DNA of 64,000 bases, from positions 2,480,001-2,544,000 of the forward strand of contig NZ_CP109479.1 of NCBI RefSeq assembly GCF_036227485.1. The letters run 5' to 3'. Origin of the DNA: Streptomyces sp. NBC_01451. GTDB taxonomy: Bacteria > Actinomycetota > Actinomycetes > Streptomycetales > Streptomycetaceae. The number at the start of each line of letters is the position of its first letter. Position 1 is the stretch's first letter. Made by a program: the position numbers and the translations under genes. Under the pieces are notes generated by a model. The model was not told the origin of the DNA and did not search any database. It saw only the letters and a list, made by a program, of their open reading frames with translations. Below are positions 18,887-29,692 of the stretch, piece by piece.

Positions 18887-20302
18887 TCAGTAGGCGCGGG
18901 CGACAATGGCGACGTTACCCCGTGCGTCATCGGTCTCGGGGACCGACCCGTCCGCCGCGACCAGACAGCGTACGGTCACCGCGTGCTCACCGAGCCTGGC
19001 CTCGCCGTTTTCGCCGAGCACCGCCCAGGGGACGCGCGCCCAGCGACCGGCGGTCGCCGCCTCGACGGCCTCCTCGAACGTCGACACGTCCGAGGTCCGG
19101 GACTCCCGGCGCTCGCGCGACTGGGCCAGCAGCAGCGCCTGGTCCTCTTCGAGGACGGTGGGCAGCAGCCGTACGAGCGCGTCGAAGGCCACCGGTTCCT
19201 TGCCGCCCGGGATGCGGCGGACGAGCATCGCCGTGCCGCTCTCCAGGTCACGGGGGCCGACCTCGACGCGTACCGGTACGCCCTTGAGCTCCCAGTCGAC
19301 GGCGCGGCGGCCGAAGGGCACGTCCGTGCGGTCGTCCACGTGTACGCGTACGCCCGCCGCCTTCAGCCGGTCGCCGATCTCGCGGACCTTGGCCAGAACC
19401 GCCTCGTCGCCCTTGATCGCGACGACCACGGCCTGGATCGCGGCGAGGCGCGGGGGGATCCGCAGGCCGTTGTCGTCGCCGTGTGCCATCACCAGGGCGC
19501 CGATCATGCGGGTCGTCGAGCCCCAAGACGTCTGCCAGACGAGTTCCTGCCTGCCTTCCCTCGACAGGTAGCGGGTGTTGAAGGCCTTGGCGAAGTTCTG
19601 GCCCAACTCATGGCTGGTGGCCATCTGGAGGGCCTTGCCGTCGCCCATCATGCCTTCGAGGGTGAGGGTGTTGATGGCGCCGGCGAAGCGCTCCTTGACC
19701 GTCTTGCGGCCGGGAACGGTGTCCATCGCCAGGACGTTGACCATGAAGTCCTCGTAGACGTTCCGGTGGATGTGCGCGGCGAAGTCGCGGGCGTCCTCCT
19801 GGGTGGCGTGCGCGGTGTGGCCCTCCTGCCACAGGAACTCGCTCGTGCGGAGGAAGAGCCGGGGGCGCAGTTCCCAACGCACCACGTTCGCCCACTGGTT
19901 GATCAGCAGGGGCAGGTCGCGGTAGCTCTGCACCCACTTCGAGAAGTAGTCGTTGATGATCATCTCGGAGGTGGGGCGGACCACCGCGGGCTCTTCGAGC
20001 TCCTTGCCGCCGCCGTGCGTGACCACGGCCAGTTCAGGCGCGAAACCCTCGACGTGCTCGGCCTCCTTGGCGAAGTACGACTGCGGGATCAGCAGGGGGA
20101 AGTAGGCGTTCTGCGCGCCCGTCTCCTTGATCCGCGTGTCCATCTCGGCCTGCATCCGCTCCCACAGCCCGTACCCGTACGGTCGGATGACCATGGTGCC
20201 CCGCACCGGACCGTTGTCGGCCAGCTCGGCCTTGGCGACCAGATCCTGGTACCAGCGGGGGAAGTCAATTGCCTGAGGCGTGAGTACGGGTGCCTTTGCC
20301 AT
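18887..20302 (-). CDS. proS: prolyl-tRNA synthetase, short archaeal/eukaryotic-type (ProS type 3)
   Basis: Charges tRNA-Pro. The 471-residue enzyme lacks the ~180-residue editing insertion of the usual bacterial ProRS. Class II motifs are present: VRPTSEMIINDYFSKWVQSYRDLP, motif 2 VRWELRPRLFLRTSEFLWQEGHTAHATQ, and motif 3 AHGDDNGLRIPPRLA. It ends ...VAIVARAY; a C-terminal Tyr typifies the archaeal/eukaryotic type. Streptomyces normally have a full-length bacterial ProRS elsewhere, so this may be a second copy. Its ATG has no close partner; the divergent methyltransferase starts 200 bases away. Confidence 0.92.
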   Translation of the reverse strand: MAKAPVLTPQAIDFPRWYQDLVAKAELADNGPVRGTMVIRPYGYGLWERMQAEMDTRIKETGAQNAYFPLLIPQSYFAKEAEHVEGFAPELAVVTHGGGKELEEPAVVRPTSEMIINDYFSKWVQSYRDLPLLINQWANVVRWELRPRLFLRTSEFLWQEGHTAHATQEDARDFAAHIHRNVYEDFMVNVLAMDTVPGRKTVKERFAGAINTLTLEGMMGDGKALQMATSHELGQNFAKAFNTRYLSREGRQELVWQTSWGSTTRMIGALVMAHGDDNGLRIPPRLAAIQAVVVAIKGDEAVLAKVREIGDRLKAAGVRVHVDDRTDVPFGRRAVDWELKGVPVRVEVGPRDLESGTAMLVRRIPGGKEPVAFDALVRLLPTVLEEDQALLLAQSRERRESRTSDVSTFEEAVEAATAGRWARVPWAVLGENGEARLGEHAVTVRCLVAADGSVPETDDARGNVAIVARAY

Positions 20303-20503
20303 GGCGCGATGCTACGGGCCCACGTTGCCGGCATGTGAATTCTTTTCGTGAGCACAGCGAGCGCACAACCTCGGCCTCACAACCCCTGGACGGCGGCTCG
20401 GGTGCGGAGTTACCTGGCATACGGGGGAAGTGCGAGCGCGCACGGCAACGGGGGCCACCACATCGGAACCAAGGGCAACTCTCGGCGGATTGGGGCGCTT
20501 TCG

Positions 20504-21349
20504 ATGACACCTACACTCGTGCGGCAGCACCTGCCTCACACGGGTCCGGCGACCCGTGTGGACCTGTGCGCACGCGCGCGTGACTGGTCGGAGATCCAGG
20601 AGCGGATGTTCGTACCGCTCTACGAGTCCGTCTACGAGCGGCTGGAAGTGGGCAACGGCACGCGACTGCTCGGCCTCGGCTGCGGCTCGGGCCTGGCCCT
20701 GTTGATGGCGGCCTCGCGAGGCGCCGCCGTTACCGGTGTCGAGGCGTCGTCACCGCAGCGGCTGAGCCTGGCGCGGGAGCGTTTACTGCCCGAATCGGCG
20801 CCCGTACGCGCGCGTGCCGACGCCCGGCTCGTGACGAGACTCCCCGAGACGGGCACCCCCGCGTACACCCTGGTGACCGCGTTCGAGCCGATCGGCTGTC
20901 GCGCGGGCGACTCCGAGGAGCTCGGCAGGACGCTCGCGGCGGCGCTGCCGTCGGTCGGCCGGGGCTCGCCGGTGGTGCTGGTCGGCTGGGGTCCACCGGA
21001 GCGCTGCGCCACGTCGGCCGTACTGCGGGTCGCGGCCCGGCTCGCCGATCCGTTGCGCGTCACGGGCAGTTGGCGCCCCTCGCTCCGCGACGACCTGGAG
21101 AGGGTCGCCCAGCGGACGGGCCTGCGCCCGGACGGCTCCGGGCGGGTGTCCTGCCCGTTCGGGTACGCGAACATGCGCAGCGCCGTACGCGGGCTGCTGT
21201 CGACGGGGCTGTTCGACGCGGCGATCGCGGCGACCGGCCAGGAGCAGGTGGACAAGGAGCTGGCGGAGGCACTGCATCCGCATCAGCGGAGGGACGGGAC
21301 GATATGGATGCCGAACGTCTTCCGGTACCTCATCGCCCGGACCGCGTGA
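20504..21349 (+). CDS. SAM-dependent methyltransferase
   Basis: 281 residues from ATG 20504 (MTPTLVRQHLPHTG). The class I SAM-binding motif LLGLGCGSGLALLMAASRGAAVTGVEAS is near residue 55-80; the acidic end of strand 2 (VEAS) follows. The C-terminal part (MRSAVRGLLSTGLFDAAIAATG) resembles the small-molecule methyltransferase type; the substrate is unknown. A longer frame to 20348 is possible. It diverges from proS and is followed by a 10-bp hairpin at 21491. Confidence 0.75.
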   Translation: MTPTLVRQHLPHTGPATRVDLCARARDWSEIQERMFVPLYESVYERLEVGNGTRLLGLGCGSGLALLMAASRGAAVTGVEASSPQRLSLARERLLPESAPVRARADARLVTRLPETGTPAYTLVTAFEPIGCRAGDSEELGRTLAAALPSVGRGSPVVLVGWGPPERCATSAVLRVAARLADPLRVTGSWRPSLRDDLERVAQRTGLRPDGSGRVSCPFGYANMRSAVRGLLSTGLFDAAIAATGQEQVDKELAEALHPHQRRDGTIWMPNVFRYLIARTA

Positions 21350-21490
21350 GGTGACCCGTGGCAGCCGTTGCGCCGGCTGCCCCGCCCAGGGCCCTCCCAG
21401 CGCCTCGGCCGGCGTGTGCGGTCGACCGGCGCGGCCGGGGCACATCCCACCGACGACGCACCCCCGCGCGCGGGGACGCGCGGAACGCGT

Positions 21491-21520
21491 CAGGGCGCCC
21501 CTCAGGAGAAGGGCGCCCTG
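21491..21520. terminator. hairpin between the methyltransferase and ffh
   Basis: cagggcgccc (21491-21500) and gggcgccctg (21511-21520) are exact complements with a 10-base loop. It lies in the 225-base convergent gap and can serve both strands. No T-run. Confidence 0.65.
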
Positions 21521-21574
21521 GACGACGTACGGACGTCTCGAATCGGTTGATCGGCTTCCCGGCCGGCCGGCTTC

Positions 21575-23134
21575 TCAGCCCATGAACTTCTTGAACTCGT
21601 CCGGCAGCTCGAAGTCCTGCGCGCCCTGCTGGCCCGGCAGACCGAACGCGCCGCCCGGAGCACCCTGGGCACCGGCGGCCCGGCGTGCGGCCTCCTCCTG
21701 CTCCTGCTGCTTGCGCTTCATCGGGTTGCCGGAGCGCTGCTTGCCCTTGGCCTGCTTGGGCTGCTTCCTGGAGCGGCCGGGACCGCCACCCATGCCCGGC
21801 ATCCCGGGCATCCCCGGCATACCGCCGCCCTGGGCCATGCGGGACATCATCTTGCGCGCCTCGAAGAACCGCTCGACCAGGCCCTTGACCGCGCTGACCT
21901 CGACACCGGAACCCTTGGCGATACGGGCGCGGCGCGAGCCGTTGATGATCGTCGGCTCATGACGCTCGGCCGGGGTCATCGACTTGATGATGGCCGCCGT
22001 ACGGTCGACATCGCGCTCGTCGAGGTTGTTGATCTGGTCCTTGATCTGCCCCATGCCGGGCAGCATGCCGAGGAGTTTGGAGATCGACCCCATCTTCCTG
22101 ACCTGCTCCATCTGGGCCAGGAAGTCGTCCAGGGTGAAGTCCTGGCCCTTCTTGGACGCCAGCTTGGAGGCCATGGCCTCGGCTTCTTCCTGGCTGAACG
22201 TCTTCTCCGCCTGCTCGATCAGGGTGAGCAGGTCACCCATGTCGAGGATGCGGGAGGCCATCCGGTCAGGGTGGAACGCGTCGAAGTCGTCGAGCTTCTC
22301 GCCGTTCGACGCGAACATGATCGGCTTGCCGGTCACCGAGGCGATGGAGAGCGCGGCACCACCACGGGCGTCACCGTCGAGCTTCGACAGGACGACACCG
22401 TCGAAGCCGACGCCGTCCCGGAAGGCCTCGGCCGTGTTGACGGCGTCCTGGCCGATCATCGCGTCGACGACGAAGAGGATCTCGTCGGGCGAGACCGCGT
22501 CCCGGATGTCCGCGGCCTGCCGCATCAGCTCGGCGTCGATACCGAGGCGGCCGGCGGTGTCCACGATCACGATGTCGTGGACCTTGGTCCTCGCGAACTC
22601 CATGGAGTCCTTGGCGACCTTGACCGGGTCACCGACCCCGTTGCCCGGCTCGGGCGCGTAGACCGCGACCCCGGCGCGCTCGGCGACGACGCTGAGCTGG
22701 TTGACGGCGTTGGGGCGCTGGAGGTCGGCGGCGACGAGGAGGGGCGAGTGCCCCTGGTCCTTGAGCCACTTGCCCAGCTTGCCCGCGAGGGTGGTCTTAC
22801 CGGCACCCTGGAGACCGGCCAGCATGATCACGGTCGGGGGCTGCTTGGCGAAGCGGAGGCGCCGGGTCTCGCCGCCGAGGATCGTGACGAGTTCCTCGTT
22901 GACGATCTTGAGGACCTGCTGGGCGGGGTTCAGCGCCTTGGAGACGTCGGCCCCGAGGGCACGCTCCTTGACGTTCTTGATGAACGTCCGCACGACCGGC
23001 AGGGCCACGTCGGCTTCGAGGAGCGCGATACGGATCTCGCGGGCCGTGGCGTCGATGTCCGCCTCGCTCAGGCGCCCCTTGCCGCGCAGGTTCTTGAAAG
23101 TCGCTGACAAGCGGTCGGAGAGAGTATCGAACAC
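21575..23134 (-). CDS. ffh: signal recognition particle protein Ffh
   Basis: GTPase that binds signal sequences with 4.5S RNA and docks to FtsY (also in this window, 30472-31674). 519 residues: N domain, G domain with GLQGAGKTTLAGKLG, DTAGRLGID, and SKLDGDARGG, then an M domain. The end is Met/Gly-rich (GGGMPGMPGMPGMGGG) with a basic/Gln stretch, longer than in E. coli. It starts with GTG (VFDTLSDRLSATFKNLRGKG) with only a weak upstream AGGAC. Confidence 0.97.
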   Translation of the reverse strand: MFDTLSDRLSATFKNLRGKGRLSEADIDATAREIRIALLEADVALPVVRTFIKNVKERALGADVSKALNPAQQVLKIVNEELVTILGGETRRLRFAKQPPTVIMLAGLQGAGKTTLAGKLGKWLKDQGHSPLLVAADLQRPNAVNQLSVVAERAGVAVYAPEPGNGVGDPVKVAKDSMEFARTKVHDIVIVDTAGRLGIDAELMRQAADIRDAVSPDEILFVVDAMIGQDAVNTAEAFRDGVGFDGVVLSKLDGDARGGAALSIASVTGKPIMFASNGEKLDDFDAFHPDRMASRILDMGDLLTLIEQAEKTFSQEEAEAMASKLASKKGQDFTLDDFLAQMEQVRKMGSISKLLGMLPGMGQIKDQINNLDERDVDRTAAIIKSMTPAERHEPTIINGSRRARIAKGSGVEVSAVKGLVERFFEARKMMSRMAQGGGMPGMPGMPGMGGGPGRSRKQPKQAKGKQRSGNPMKRKQQEQEEAARRAAGAQGAPGGAFGLPGQQGAQDFELPDEFKKFMG

Positions 23135-23206
23135 GGCGGCGTCGGTCCTCGGAGTAGGGGGCAGAGTGGGCTGTTCTCCAGGGTATCCGGCCTCGCAAGC
23201 AAATCG

Positions 23207-23234
23207 CCCCCGCCTGCTGATTCGGCAGACGGGG
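23207..23234 (-). terminator. hairpin after glnD
   Basis: ccccgcctgc (23208-23217) pairs with gcagacgggg (23225-23234) with one G-U-type pair and a 7-base loop. It lies 22 bases beyond the glnD stop on the minus strand, separating the amtB-glnK-glnD operon from ffh. Confidence 0.65.
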
Positions 23235-23255
23235 ACGGAATCCCCGCGCGGGCGG

Positions 23256-25736
23256 TCACGACGCCCGGATCATCTCCTCCAGCTTCCGTGCCACCGTGGA
23301 CGCCTCGTCCCCCGGCAGCGGCGCGCCCTTGCGGCTGGTCACGTAGAAGGCGTCCACCGCGTTGGAACCCAGCGTGCTGACGTGCATGCTCCGCACCCGC
23401 ACCCCGGCCTCCTCCAGCGCCCGCCCGATCCGGTGCAGCAGCCCCGGGGCGTCCTGCGCGCGCACCTCGATCACCGTGGCCTGCCGGGAGGCGGCCGGAT
23501 GTACGGTCACCCGGGCAGGCGGCGCCACGACGCCCCGGCGCCGCGGGTACGCGGCGTCGCGCTCGGCCAGGCGGCCCGCGATGTCCAGGGAGCCGTCCAG
23601 CGCCCGTACGAGGTCGGCGCGCAGGCGGGCCGCCTGGGGCAGGGAGCCGTACTCGGCGGCCACGCGCCAGTCGAGGAGCAGGACCGCGCCCTCGACACCG
23701 TCGGGGAGGTCCAGTGCGCGCAGTTCCGCCGTACGCACGGTCAGCCGGTGCATGGCGAGGACGCCGGCCACCGCGGGCAGTACGCCGGGCTGGTCCGGTA
23801 CGGCGATCAGGAGTTCCACGCCGAGCGGCTCGGGTTCGCCCGCGTCCGGCGACGGGGACTCCTCCGGCGACGCGTCCGCCGGGGCCTCCGTCTGGGCGCG
23901 CAGCGACAGCACCGGGCCGCCGGTGCGGAACGCCTCGATGGCGAGCCGTTCCTGTTCGGCGGTGGGCGCGGCGGCCTCGGGCTCCTCGGGGGCGTCCCCG
24001 GCGAGCACGGCGGCGACCCGTTTGACCAGGTCGGCGACGAGTGAGCCGCGCCAGGTCGACCAGGCGGCCGGGCCCGTGGCCAGCGCGTCGGACTCGGTGA
24101 GCGCGTGGAGGAGTTCCAGCGTGCTCTGCGTGCCGACCGCCTCGGCGACCGAGCGCACGGTGGCCGGGTCCTCCAGGTCACGCCGGGTGGCGGTGTCGAC
24201 CAGGAGCAGATGGTGGCGTACGAGGGTGGCCAGCACCGCCACGTCGGCGCGGTCGAAGCCGATACGGGCGGCCACGTCCTTGGCGATGATCTCGCCCGCG
24301 ACGGAGTGGTCGCCGGGCCAGCCCTTGCCGATGTCGTGGAGCAGCGCGGAGACCAGGAGGAGGTCGGGGCGGCTGACCCGGCGGGTGAACTCGGAGGCCC
24401 GGACGGCCGTTTCGATCAGGTGGCGGTCGACCGTCCAGATGTGGACGGCGTTGCGCTGCGGGCGGCAGCGGACCCGCTCCCAGTCGGGGAGGAAGTGGGT
24501 GATCAGGCCTTCGGCCTCCAGCGCCTCCCAGACCTCGATGGTCGGGCTGCCCGAGCCCAGCAGCGTGACCAGTTGCTCTCTCGCCTCGGCCGGCCAGGGG
24601 GTCGGCAGCGGCCGTGCCGCGGCTGCCATCCGGCGGACCGCGTGCAGGGACAGCGGGAGACCCGCCTGGGCGGCTGCCGCGGCGGCGCGCAGCGGGAGTA
24701 CGGGGTCGCGGTCGGGGCGCGCGGCACGGGCGAGGACCACCTCGCCGTCCTGCTCGACGACGCCCTCGGCCAAGGGTGAACGTTCCGCCACGGGCTTGCC
24801 GCCGCCCAGCATGGCGCGCAGGCGCGGGCGTACGGCGCGCGAGCGGAGCACGCGCCCCACCTCGCGCCAGGTCACGTCACTCGCGTACGAGACGACGCGT
24901 GCCGCCTCGTAGACCTGCCGCAGGAGGGTGTCGGCGTCGAGGAGTCCGAGTTCGGCGGCTACCTGGTCCTGTTCCTGGAGGGCGAGGCGGTCGGTGGCGC
25001 GGCCGGTGGTGAGGTGGAGGGCGTCGCGGACGTCCAGCAGGCGGCGCCGGGCGTCCGTGAGGCCCTCGCGGGGGGCGTCGGCCAGCCAGGAGGCCGCGAC
25101 CGCGCGCAGGGCGGTGGCGTCGCGCAGACCGCCGCGGGCCTCCTTGAGGTCGGGTTCGAGGAGGTACTGGAGCTCGCCCTGGCGTTCGGCGCGTTCGGCG
25201 CAGAGTTCCTGGAGTTCGGGGAGGCGTTTGGGGGCCTGGTTGCGCCAGTCGGCGAGGACGGCGGTGCGCAGGCCGGCCGTGAGGCCGAGGTCGCCGGCCA
25301 GGTGGCGGGCGTCCAGCAGGCCCAGCTGCACCTTGAGGTCCTCGCCCGACACCTTCCGGGCCTCGGACTGGGTCCGGACGGAGTGGTCCAGGGCGAGGCC
25401 CAGGTCCCACACGGGGTACCAGAGGCGGTCCGCGAGGGCGGCGACGGCGGCGGAGTCGCTGCCGTCGTGCAGGAGGAGCAGGTCCAGGTCGCTGCGCGGG
25501 GAGAGTTCACCCCTGCCGTAGCCGCCGACGGCGACCAGGGAGACTCCACGCAGTCCTTGCAGGCCTTCGGAAGCGGCCGTGAAGAGGCCGGTCAGCCACT
25601 CGTCGGTCAGTTCGGCCAGGGCCGCACGGCGCGGCGGCCCGGACCGCGCCCCCTCGGTGAGGAGGCGCAGCCGGGCCGCCGCATAGCCGCTGGGTCCCGA
25701 GTCCTCTGCATCCTTGCGCACGTCCGTACTCGTCAC
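23256..25736 (-). CDS. glnD: [protein-PII] nucleotidyltransferase GlnD
   Basis: Modifies the PII protein GlnK. 826 residues from GTG 25736 (VTSTDVRKDAEDSG), 8 bases after AGGAG. The nucleotidyltransferase motif VAVGGYGRGELSPRSDLDLLLLHD is near residue 75, an HD domain (LLHDIGKGWPGDHSVAGE) follows in the centre, and two ACT domains (LLIAVPDQPGVLPAVAGVL and VIEVRAQDAPGLLHRIGRAL) end it. In S. coelicolor this enzyme adenylylates GlnK rather than uridylylating it. It starts 28 bases after glnK. Confidence 0.96.
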   Translation of the reverse strand: MTSTDVRKDAEDSGPSGYAAARLRLLTEGARSGPPRRAALAELTDEWLTGLFTAASEGLQGLRGVSLVAVGGYGRGELSPRSDLDLLLLHDGSDSAAVAALADRLWYPVWDLGLALDHSVRTQSEARKVSGEDLKVQLGLLDARHLAGDLGLTAGLRTAVLADWRNQAPKRLPELQELCAERAERQGELQYLLEPDLKEARGGLRDATALRAVAASWLADAPREGLTDARRRLLDVRDALHLTTGRATDRLALQEQDQVAAELGLLDADTLLRQVYEAARVVSYASDVTWREVGRVLRSRAVRPRLRAMLGGGKPVAERSPLAEGVVEQDGEVVLARAARPDRDPVLPLRAAAAAAQAGLPLSLHAVRRMAAAARPLPTPWPAEAREQLVTLLGSGSPTIEVWEALEAEGLITHFLPDWERVRCRPQRNAVHIWTVDRHLIETAVRASEFTRRVSRPDLLLVSALLHDIGKGWPGDHSVAGEIIAKDVAARIGFDRADVAVLATLVRHHLLLVDTATRRDLEDPATVRSVAEAVGTQSTLELLHALTESDALATGPAAWSTWRGSLVADLVKRVAAVLAGDAPEEPEAAAPTAEQERLAIEAFRTGGPVLSLRAQTEAPADASPEESPSPDAGEPEPLGVELLIAVPDQPGVLPAVAGVLAMHRLTVRTAELRALDLPDGVEGAVLLLDWRVAAEYGSLPQAARLRADLVRALDGSLDIAGRLAERDAAYPRRRGVVAPPARVTVHPAASRQATVIEVRAQDAPGLLHRIGRALEEAGVRVRSMHVSTLGSNAVDAFYVTSRKGAPLPGDEASTVARKLEEMIRAS

Positions 25737-25764
25737 CCAGCGACTCCTGTTCGTCTTTGCTGCC

Positions 25765-27453
<1,689 letters not shown>

Positions 27454-27534
27454 TCATTGGTACGGCCCCGTGCGGGCGAAGCCTGAGCGGATTGAGGGGT
27501 GGGCCGGTTATGCGCCAGACATTGACGCAGCGCC

Positions 27535-27592
27535 GTTTCGGTCGACGCCCCTCGATGTTTCGCCGCAGTGACGAAGGTGCCTCGCGTGTTAC
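27535..27592 (-). promoter_or_regulatory. GlnR binding site upstream of amtB
   Basis: Read on the minus strand: GTCAC (27568-27572), 6 bases, GAAAC (27557-27561), 6 bases, GGGCG (27546-27550), 6 bases, GAAAC (27535-27539). This matches the GlnR consensus gTnAc-n6-GaAAc repeated, with one weak half. A further GTAAC-n6-GGCAC pair lies at 27577-27592. The rest of the 27441-27749 gap shows no gene; it also holds the nsdA 3' side. Confidence 0.85.
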
Positions 27593-27749
27593 GGATCGAT
27601 GAACTGCCGGATGTTGGACGCGCCGATCGTTATCGTGGCGCAACCTTCGCCCGTGGTGGTGGGCCGACCGCGGCCGACCTTCCGATGACCTGGCGGGGGA
27701 GCCGAGTCGGGCTGTCGGGAAGGCCTGCCGCGGCCGGGGTTCCGGGGGT

Positions 27750-29234
27750 TCAGACCGCCTCGGCGGTCTCGGGCAGATCGATCGCGAGCTGGTCCGTCAG
27801 GTCCACGACCTCGGCGAGATCCCCGAACTCGCGCACCGCCGTGTCGACGGTCTTTCGGATACGAGTGTTGACGCGCTCGGAGCGCACCTTCTTGCCGATT
27901 TCCATGGCTTCCATGGCCAGCACCGCGGCCCGCTCGGGCTCCCGCTGGAGAAGGTGGACCGTGGCCATGCCGATCAGGTTCAGTGCGTACGAACGCTGGT
28001 GATCGGTGTCCTTCGCGAACAGGTCGACGGCGTTCCGCATCAGGGGCTCGGCGAGGGAGGCGTAGGTGGGGCTGCGGCCCGCGACGTAGGCCAGGTCACG
28101 GAACGAGTGGGAGTTCTCGCCGTAGAGCTCGGCCCGGGAGAAGAAGCGGATCCAGTCGGGATCGGGCTCGTCCCAATCGTGTACGTCCGCGAACGTGTCC
28201 TCGGCCATGCGCACGGCCCGCTTGCACTTCCCGGGCTGTCCCATATTGGCGTATGCGCGTGCCTCCATCGCATACAGCATGGACTGGGTGCGGGGGCTCG
28301 CGCAGTCGCGGCTGCCGTACTGCGCGAGGTGGATCAGTTCGAGTGCGTCGTCCGGCCGGCCGAGGTGGATCATCTGGCGGCTCATGGACGACAGGACGTA
28401 CGAGCCCAGGGGCTTGTCCCCGGCCTCCTTGGCCGCGTGCAGAGCCAGGACGAAGTACTTCTGGGCGGTCGGCTGGAGCCCCACGTCGTACGACATCCAG
28501 CCGGCGAGTTCGGCCAGCTCGGCGGCGACCTTGAACAGCTTGCGGCTGGTGGCCTCGGGCTGGGGCTCCTGGAGGAGGTCCGTCACCTCGTGCAGCTGTC
28601 CGACCACCGCCTTGCGGCGCAGGCCACCGCCGCACTGGGCGTCCCACTGCCGGAACATCGCGGTGGTGGACTCCAGCAGCTCCAGTTCGGGCCTGGAGAG
28701 GCGGCCGGCCCGGCGCGCGGCGGTCGGGTGCTCGGGTTCCTCGGGCGGGGCGGGGGGCACCGGGACGAGCCAGCGCTGCATGGGCTCGATGAGGGTGGGT
28801 CCGGCGGCGAGGGACAGGGCGGTCCCGAGGAAGCCGCGTCGCGCCAGCATCAGGTCGCTGCGCGAGAACTCGCTGAGCAGGGCCACGGTCTGGGGGGCCG
28901 TCCAGGGCAGGTCGACACCGGACGCGGACGGCGACTGGCGGGCGGCGCGCAGCCCCAGGTCCTCGACGGAGACGACACAGCCGAAGCGCTCGGAGAACAG
29001 TTCGGACAGGATGCGCGGGATCGGCTCGCGCGGATTCTCCCCGTCCAGCCAGCGCCGGACCCGTGAGGTGTCCGTCGAGATGTGGTTGGCACCCAACTGG
29101 CGTGCCCGGCGGTTCACTTGGCGCGCCAGTTCGCCCTTGGACCAGCCGCTGCGCACGAACCACGAGCCGAGCAGCTCATTCGGGCGCTTGTCGGCGCTGG
29201 CCGGTGTCGTCGCGCTTCCGCCGTTGCCGCCCAC
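27750..29234 (-). CDS. nsdA: differentiation regulator NsdA
   Basis: NsdA is a negative regulator of differentiation and antibiotic production in S. coelicolor. 494 residues. The N-terminus (LARQVNRRARQLGANHISTDTSRVRRWLDGENPREPIPRILSELF) is helix-turn-helix-like, a central linker is Pro/Ala-rich, and the C-terminal half (from ~residue 170) is helical and TPR-like (LAGWMSYDVGLQPTAQKYFVLALHAAKEAGDK...). GTG 29234 is the start. It lies next to amtB in the same order as in S. coelicolor. Confidence 0.92.
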   Translation of the reverse strand: MGGNGGSATTPASADKRPNELLGSWFVRSGWSKGELARQVNRRARQLGANHISTDTSRVRRWLDGENPREPIPRILSELFSERFGCVVSVEDLGLRAARQSPSASGVDLPWTAPQTVALLSEFSRSDLMLARRGFLGTALSLAAGPTLIEPMQRWLVPVPPAPPEEPEHPTAARRAGRLSRPELELLESTTAMFRQWDAQCGGGLRRKAVVGQLHEVTDLLQEPQPEATSRKLFKVAAELAELAGWMSYDVGLQPTAQKYFVLALHAAKEAGDKPLGSYVLSSMSRQMIHLGRPDDALELIHLAQYGSRDCASPRTQSMLYAMEARAYANMGQPGKCKRAVRMAEDTFADVHDWDEPDPDWIRFFSRAELYGENSHSFRDLAYVAGRSPTYASLAEPLMRNAVDLFAKDTDHQRSYALNLIGMATVHLLQREPERAAVLAMEAMEIGKKVRSERVNTRIRKTVDTAVREFGDLAEVVDLTDQLAIDLPETAEAV

Positions 29235-29692
29235 TGGAACGCCCCCATCCCTGAGACCACTTGTTCGCCGAGTGCGCCAAGCCCTATCAGAATGCCGGTA
29301 AATAGGCTCCGTGTCCGACAGTTCTCACCCTTCGAACGGGAAGCCGAGTTGCCTCCGGCATACCCACGAGCGCATGTGCTCCCAGGTCTCGTGCACTCAA
29401 AGTAATCCTACGATCACGCCTCCGGCCATGGGGATCCAGGAAACGCCACCATTCGCCACCCCTTCGAATGAACTCACGGGCGGCTGCACAGGATTCACTT
29501 GACAGAGGACGGCTGGGAGTGGGCGGAGCGGTGCACGCGAGGGCGCGCACCGCCGAGCGCACCACCCGAGGCACTTCTGGGCGCCGACCGGAGCCGGTGA
29601 GGGCGGACAGGGGTGACGGGCAGCCGGAAACGCAGGGTTACGTTCTGGTCGCAGCTCGTAACCACCGGCGCGTCGGACCCGTTGGAGGGGGC
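29235..29692. promoter_or_regulatory. 458-base divergent gap between nsdA and the primase-like gene
   Basis: No gene is convincing here. TTGACA at 29499-29504 on the plus strand is a possible -35 for the gene at 29693, without a good -10. On the minus strand TATTTA and TAGGGC around 29286-29306 could belong to an nsdA promoter. The first half is less GC-rich than its surroundings, as expected of a regulatory region. Confidence 0.3.
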
